Notes under the pieces: generated by a model | Seen by the model: the letters and a program-made list of their open reading frames with translations, nothing else | The model's database searches: none | Told to the model about the DNA's origin: nothing | Shown here: piece by piece, positions 6,422 through 9,306 of the stretch | How positions within the stretch are numbered: position 1 is the first letter of the stretch | How the letters are laid out: the number at the start of each line of letters is the position of its first letter | Program-made: the position numbers and the translations under genes | Source of the DNA: Nanobdellota archaeon | GTDB taxonomy: Archaea > Nanobdellota > Nanobdellia > SCGC-AAA011-G17 > GW2011-AR17 | Direction: 5' to 3' | Length of the DNA stretch: 9,306 bases | NCBI GenBank assembly: GCA_030018575.1 | Contig: JASEIA010000059.1 | Span: 1 to 9,306, forward strand

Positions 6422-7636
6422 ATGAAAGCCCTCATAATCTCCATAGGCGGAACCCCTGAGCCGGTTATATATTCAATAGACAGCCATAGCCCTGACATGG
6501 TATTATTATTCTGTTCCGATAAAACAGTGGAAGACATACAATCAATAAAACAAAAGATTAAGGCAAAAGTTCAACATTATGAGAAAGTCATTACAAGGGA
6601 CCATGAAGATATAATTGCCTGCATAGAAGCAGCCAAAAAATGCGTTGAACTCATTTCAAAGAATGCCAAGCCCACAGATGAAGTCTTTGTTGATATAACC
6701 GGCGGCACAAAAGCAATGGCTGCGGGCATGCTTCTTGGGACTTACGGGAACAATTATACTTATTCCTACGTTGGCGGGCAAAAGAGAGACGAAGCCGGAA
6801 GAGTCATAAGCACTTCAATGCAAATAAAGAAAGCAGAAGATCCTGCTTTGGTTTTCAAAGACAGTGAAAAAAAAGCAATAACCTCGCTGTTTAACTTGTA
6901 CAGGTTCGAGGCTGTGTCCGATACCATAAGTAAATTGCAAAAGTCCCAAAAAGACGAGGATTTGTTTAACGGGATTAAAGCAGTTTCAGAAGGATATGCA
7001 TTATGGGAAAAGTTCCTGCACAAAGAGGCATATTCAAAACTAAAAGAAGGGGTTAAGGCCATAGAAATATATAATAAGTATGCGCATAATGCCGGCTTAG
7101 GCAGCATGATTTCGGATATAAAGGAAAACCTTGAATTTTTAAGCAGGATGGGATTTAATCCAAAAATATTGTCTCCCACCCAATACCATATCACGGACTT
7201 GTACAGCAATGCCCTGCGCAGGATAGAAGAAAGCAAATATGATGATGCAGTAGCAAGGCTTTATTCTTGCATGGAACTAATAGGTAAGTTTCTTCTTCAT
7301 AAACAAGGTATCGATGATTCTGATGTTGAAGAAAAAAAGCTTCCGCAGGATGTAAGGGAAAAGTTTGCCATAAAATATAGGGATGTTCGCGGAAAAATAA
7401 AGTTGCCGTTAAAAGCGAAATTCCTCTTGCTTGAGCGCCTCGGCATAGAGCAAGGCAAGCTATTCAAGGCAAGGATTGAAACAGATTTCAATCCGCTTAT
7501 GGCTACAAGGAACAATTCTATTCTTGCGCATGGCATCATGCCCATAGGAGAGGGGCATTGCGAAAGGTTTTCCCTGCTTGTGGCCGAGTTCGTGCTCGAA
7601 GAGAGGGTTATATTTCCCAAACTAAAAGCATTTTAA
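6422..7636 (+). CDS. CARF-HEPN ribonuclease, Csm6-like (Cas02710 / TIGR02710 family)
   Basis: A 404-residue ancillary nuclease, expected to bind the cyclic oligoadenylate made by Cas10 and then cut RNA without sequence guidance. The N-terminal CARF domain (1-140) is a Rossmann-like fold with IISIGGTPEP (5-14) and VFVDITGGTKAMAAG (88-102), the ligand-pocket signature of this family. Residues 150-260 are helical. The C-terminal HEPN domain carries R363-x6-H370 in TRNNSILAHG, the R-x4-6-H catalytic motif, so the nuclease looks intact. It works as a dimer in relatives. The size of its activating ring (cA4 or cA6) cannot be read from sequence. No ring nuclease gene is visible, so signal removal might be done by the CARF domain itself. 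Its ATG has no clear GGAGG site, unlike the upstream genes, suggesting lower output. Confidence 0.92.
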   Translation: MKALIISIGGTPEPVIYSIDSHSPDMVLLFCSDKTVEDIQSIKQKIKAKVQHYEKVITRDHEDIIACIEAAKKCVELISKNAKPTDEVFVDITGGTKAMAAGMLLGTYGNNYTYSYVGGQKRDEAGRVISTSMQIKKAEDPALVFKDSEKKAITSLFNLYRFEAVSDTISKLQKSQKDEDLFNGIKAVSEGYALWEKFLHKEAYSKLKEGVKAIEIYNKYAHNAGLGSMISDIKENLEFLSRMGFNPKILSPTQYHITDLYSNALRRIEESKYDDAVARLYSCMELIGKFLLHKQGIDDSDVEEKKLPQDVREKFAIKYRDVRGKIKLPLKAKFLLLERLGIEQGKLFKARIETDFNPLMATRNNSILAHGIMPIGEGHCERFSLLVAEFVLEERVIFPKLKAF

Positions 7637-7726
7637 TGGCAGGGCGGTTAGCTTTCGTTGGTCTAAGCCCAACAGCTGTAATCTAATCTATAATGGTGTT
7701 AGTTATATTTCCTAATGATTAGTACA
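7637..7726 (+). other. Intergenic region with small repeats upstream of the cas1 promoter
   Basis: No gene is seen between the CARF gene and cas1. A weak hairpin pairs GTTGG (7657-7661) with CCAAC (7669-7673), flanked by AGCT on both sides; it has no T-run and is not a clear terminator. CTAAT occurs at 7683-7687 and 7712-7716, the latter within the 5-1-5 palindrome CTAATGATTAG (7712-7722) just upstream of the TATA box, and again at 7752-7756 near the expected transcription start. Confidence 0.45.
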
Positions 7727-7738
7727 AAATTTTAAATA
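7727..7738 (+). promoter_or_regulatory. Archaeal TATA-type promoter for cas1-cas2
   Basis: AAAATTTTAAATA-like sequence is centred near 7735, about 26 bases before the cas1 ATG at 7761. That is the usual archaeal distance from TATA box to transcription start, so the transcript would start at or next to the ATG. The absence of any ribosome site before cas1 agrees with a leaderless message. This separates the adaptation genes from the effector operon. Confidence 0.55.
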
Positions 7739-7760
7739 AACTTGCAAAGCACTAATCTGG

Positions 7761-8705
7761 ATGGATATACACATAACAACACCGGGAACAAGGATAAAAG
7801 AGTGGAACGGGATGCTCTGTATAGAGTTGCCTGAAAGAACATCTATCGAGAGGGTAAGCTATAGTTCTGTTAACAGCATACAGATTAACCAAAACTGTGG
7901 CATTACCTCGTCAGTTCTTGCTTCCTTGCTAAAATATAGTATTCCCACAACAATAATGGACAAAAACGGGCACATCTCCGGAATACTTGGGCCTATAGGC
8001 AACGAGGACATAGATTTGATTAAGGCACAGATACAGCATGAGCAAAATATTGAAACTGCCCAAAGCATAGTCATGGCTGCAACAAATTCAAAAATGAACT
8101 TTTTGAAATATCTTGCAAAGAATATCGGGCTTAATCTCAACAATGAGATCCATGATATATGTTGCTTGTCAGACAAAATTAAACTCGTTGAATCCATAGA
8201 CAGCTTGCGGGGAATTGAAGGGATGGCAACAAAGCATTATTTTAAAGGGCTTTCTGCTGTTCTTGGCAATTATGGGTTTAACGGGCGAACGCGGAATCCG
8301 CCAAGAGATATGGTAAATGCTGCATTAAGCTATGGCTATGGCTTTCTGGCACGAGAATGCCACACTGCCCTTGCAGTGCAAGGGTTCATTCCAAGCATAG
8401 GCATATACCATATGAACTATCGGCAAAGGCAAAGCTTAACGTTTGATGTTATGGAACTGTTCAGGCAGGGGTTTGTGGACAGGGCAGTTGTTGCGCTTTT
8501 TAATAAAAACATGCTCAACAAGGGATGCTTCATCAGCGACGGAAACTCATGGCTCTTGAACAGGGATGGCAGGCAAACAACCATATGCAGGCTTACAAGA
8601 AACATCATGCCCTTCCGCAAAACAGTCAATAAAGAGGTTTCAAAGTTAAAAAAGAGGATTCTGGGGGGCGGGAACTATGAGCCTTATGTATGGACATTCT
8701 GGTAA
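7761..8705 (+). CDS. cas1: Cas1 CRISPR integrase
   Basis: A 314-residue, metal-dependent integrase that, with Cas2, inserts new spacers at the leader end of a CRISPR array. Length is normal. The N-terminal beta domain spans about 1-85 and starts in the usual way with HITTPG (4-9). The helical catalytic domain has the three metal ligands in their expected settings: E153 in GIEGMATKHYF, H217 in GIYHMNYRQRQSLTFD, and D229 or E232 in TFDVMELFR. The conserved RNPPRDMVNAALSYGYGFL (178-196) segment is also intact. It is a plain Cas1, with no fused reverse transcriptase, Cas6 or Cas4 part, so spacer acquisition should be from DNA. The start at 7761 is supported by the domain's normal N-terminus. It has its own promoter and overlaps cas2 by 29 bases. 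Confidence 0.98.
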   Translation: MDIHITTPGTRIKEWNGMLCIELPERTSIERVSYSSVNSIQINQNCGITSSVLASLLKYSIPTTIMDKNGHISGILGPIGNEDIDLIKAQIQHEQNIETAQSIVMAATNSKMNFLKYLAKNIGLNLNNEIHDICCLSDKIKLVESIDSLRGIEGMATKHYFKGLSAVLGNYGFNGRTRNPPRDMVNAALSYGYGFLARECHTALAVQGFIPSIGIYHMNYRQRQSLTFDVMELFRQGFVDRAVVALFNKNMLNKGCFISDGNSWLLNRDGRQTTICRLTRNIMPFRKTVNKEVSKLKKRILGGGNYEPYVWTFW

Positions 8706-9000
8706 TTTTATTATTATGTACGATATAAGCAGCCCGAAACTCACATCCAAAATACAAAGATTATTGGAACGAAGCGGTTTTATAAGAATACAAAAAAGCG
8801 TTTATTTGGCTATGGGTTTCCTTTACATACATAATTTGACAAGAGAGATAGAAAACTATTTAAGCAAAAAACTTAGTTATAATATCCGAATATATAAACT
8901 CTGCTTAAGTTGCAGTAAACCGGTTTATATGACCGGCGATAGCCCGCTAAATATGGTGCAAACTGCAATTGAAGAGCAAAAACAGGTAGTCATATACTAA
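8677..9000 (+). CDS. cas2: Cas2, adaptation complex dimer subunit
   Basis: A 107-residue ferredoxin-fold protein that bridges two Cas1 dimers and measures the incoming spacer. FIIMYDIS (11-18) carries the conserved Asp (D16) of the first strand, and GFIRIQKSVYLA (34-45) is the second signature. The C-terminal VVIY is the dimer-swapped strand. The start at 8677 follows a G-run (8663-8668) and gives a tail of about ten residues before the first strand; ATGs at 8686 and 8716 are alternatives, with 8716 cutting close to the Asp. The gene overlaps the end of cas1 and so is translated from the same message. CxxC at 77-80 (CLSC is 76-79) is unusual but not clearly functional. Confidence 0.96.
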   Translation: MSLMYGHSGNFIIMYDISSPKLTSKIQRLLERSGFIRIQKSVYLAMGFLYIHNLTREIENYLSKKLSYNIRIYKLCLSCSKPVYMTGDSPLNMVQTAIEEQKQVVIY

Positions 9001-9006
9001 AGTGCG

Positions 9007-9032
9007 AAAGCCATATACCCCGGATGGCTTTT
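9007..9032 (+). terminator. Terminator-like hairpin after cas2
   Basis: AAAGCCAT (9007-9014) pairs perfectly with ATGGCTTT (9024-9031) around a 9-base loop, and a short T run ends the stem. It begins seven bases after the cas2 stop, where the adaptation transcript would be expected to end. Confidence 0.6.
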
Positions 9033-9120
9033 AAGGCAGGCTGAATAACAAGGCAAGATTTGGGCATTTTTGCCATTATCCGGAAGGATTCTTCTGTAAT
9101 TTCGCTTTGGCACTGCCTAA
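9033..9120 (+). other. Possible folded RNA element (three-way junction by eye)
   Basis: AGGCAG (9034-9039) can pair with CTGCCT (9113-9118), enclosing a GGCA-TTTT-TGCC hairpin (9063-9074) and an ATCC-GGAA-GGAT hairpin (9078-9089) with a GNRA loop. Stems are only 4-6 bp, so chance is quite possible. No ORF is present. Confidence 0.25.
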
Positions 9121-9154
9121 ACCCATTTATTTTAGCTTATTAAGCTGTATAACC

Positions 9155-9180
9155 CCTGATTATTTCTCAGGATTTTGTTT
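9155..9180 (+). terminator. Weak second terminator-like hairpin
   Basis: CCTGA (9155-9159) pairs with TCAGG (9167-9171) around a 7-base loop, followed by ATTTTGTTT. The stem is 5 bp. A perfect AGCTTA-T-TAAGCT inverted repeat lies just upstream at 9134-9146. Confidence 0.35.
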
Positions 9181-9306
9181 CGCTAAAAATGAGTTATGCG
9201 CCTTAATAGGCTAATTCTCTCTGCTATTTCAAAAAGCAGGGAGAAAATAGTACATAGCAACCTTTTATCTCAATTATATCTATCGCTATCTTGTCTAATT
9301 TCAAAA
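9181..9306 (+). promoter_or_regulatory. Candidate CRISPR leader running to the right edge
   Basis: This gene-free, AT-rich stretch downstream of cas2 is where a leader and array are usually found. CTTTTATC (9262-9269) and ATTATAT (9273-9279) are TATA-like and would place a transcription start at about 9292-9303. No repeat-spacer unit can be shown; only ATTTCAAAA recurs, at 9226-9234 and 9298-9306. Confidence 0.35.
9215..9245 (+). repeat. Strong 11-bp inverted repeat (hairpin) in the putative leader
   Basis: TTCTCTCTGCT (9215-9225) pairs with AGCAGGGAGAA (9235-9245), with one G-T wobble and a 9-base loop, ATTTCAAAA. Neither strand has a T-run after it, so it is not a typical terminator; a leader binding site or an RNA element fits better. 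Confidence 0.5.

Noticed and set aside
6766..7236. A 156-codon open frame on the minus strand inside the CARF-HEPN gene
   Set aside because: It lies wholly antisense to a well-supported gene, has no ribosome site, and its translation resembles no protein family; it is a shadow of the coding frame.
7650..7677. Hairpin GTTGG/CCAAC after the CARF gene as an operon terminator
   Set aside because: Only a 5-bp core stem with a bulged extension and no T-run; kept only as a note in the intergenic entry.
9001..9306. CRISPR array within the window
   Set aside because: No repeat of 20 or more bases recurs; only a nine-base word is seen twice, which is not enough.

Overview
The window is most of a type III CRISPR-Cas locus, read entirely on the + strand. 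Its gene content fits subtype III-D best, with an unusual subunit architecture. The host is probably an archaeon with moderately low GC: Arg AGA/AGG and Ile ATA codons look frequent, the internal operon genes have strong GGAGG-type ribosome sites, and the cas1 promoter has an archaeal TATA-like box placed where a leaderless transcript would start. The lineage cannot be fixed from the sequence; a DPANN or euryarchaeal archaeon would fit, and a bacterium is not excluded.

Positions 1-7636 hold one tightly packed effector operon, with junctions that overlap by up to 20 bases or leave gaps of 1-2 bases. Its genes in order are: (1) Cas10, open to the left edge, with a zinc knuckle and an intact GGDD palm; (2) a 597-residue fusion of a Cas7 (Csm3-like) RAMP domain to a Csx10-like Cas5 with its own zinc ribbon; (3) and (4) two small helical proteins, candidates for the small subunit Cas11/Csm2; (5) a stand-alone Csm3-like Cas7, the only backbone domain with a clear slicing aspartate; (6) a Cas7-Cas7 tandem fusion whose second domain is degenerate; (7) a CARF-HEPN ribonuclease of the Csm6-like/Cas02710 family. 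The expected logic is that the Cas10-Cas7-Cas5-Cas11 complex binds target RNA through the crRNA, the Cas7 backbone cuts the RNA, the Cas10 GGDD palm makes cyclic oligoadenylate, and the CARF-HEPN protein is activated by it to degrade RNA.

Positions 7637-7760 form a regulatory gap with a probable promoter. It drives an adaptation operon of cas1 (7761-8705) and cas2 (8677-9000), which overlap by 29 bases and encode the integrase complex that inserts new spacers.

Positions 9001-9306 have no gene. They hold a terminator-like hairpin right after cas2, a second weaker one, a strong 11-bp hairpin, and an AT-rich stretch that looks like a CRISPR leader running to the right edge. No CRISPR repeat array can be shown in the window. 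No cas6 gene is present.

The most notable point is the effector architecture. The Cas7-Cas5 fusion plus Cas7-2x resembles the fused III-D variant (III-Dv) complex, but the Cas11-like proteins are still separate genes. This makes it a candidate intermediate on the path from multi-subunit type III toward the fused III-Dv/III-E effectors.
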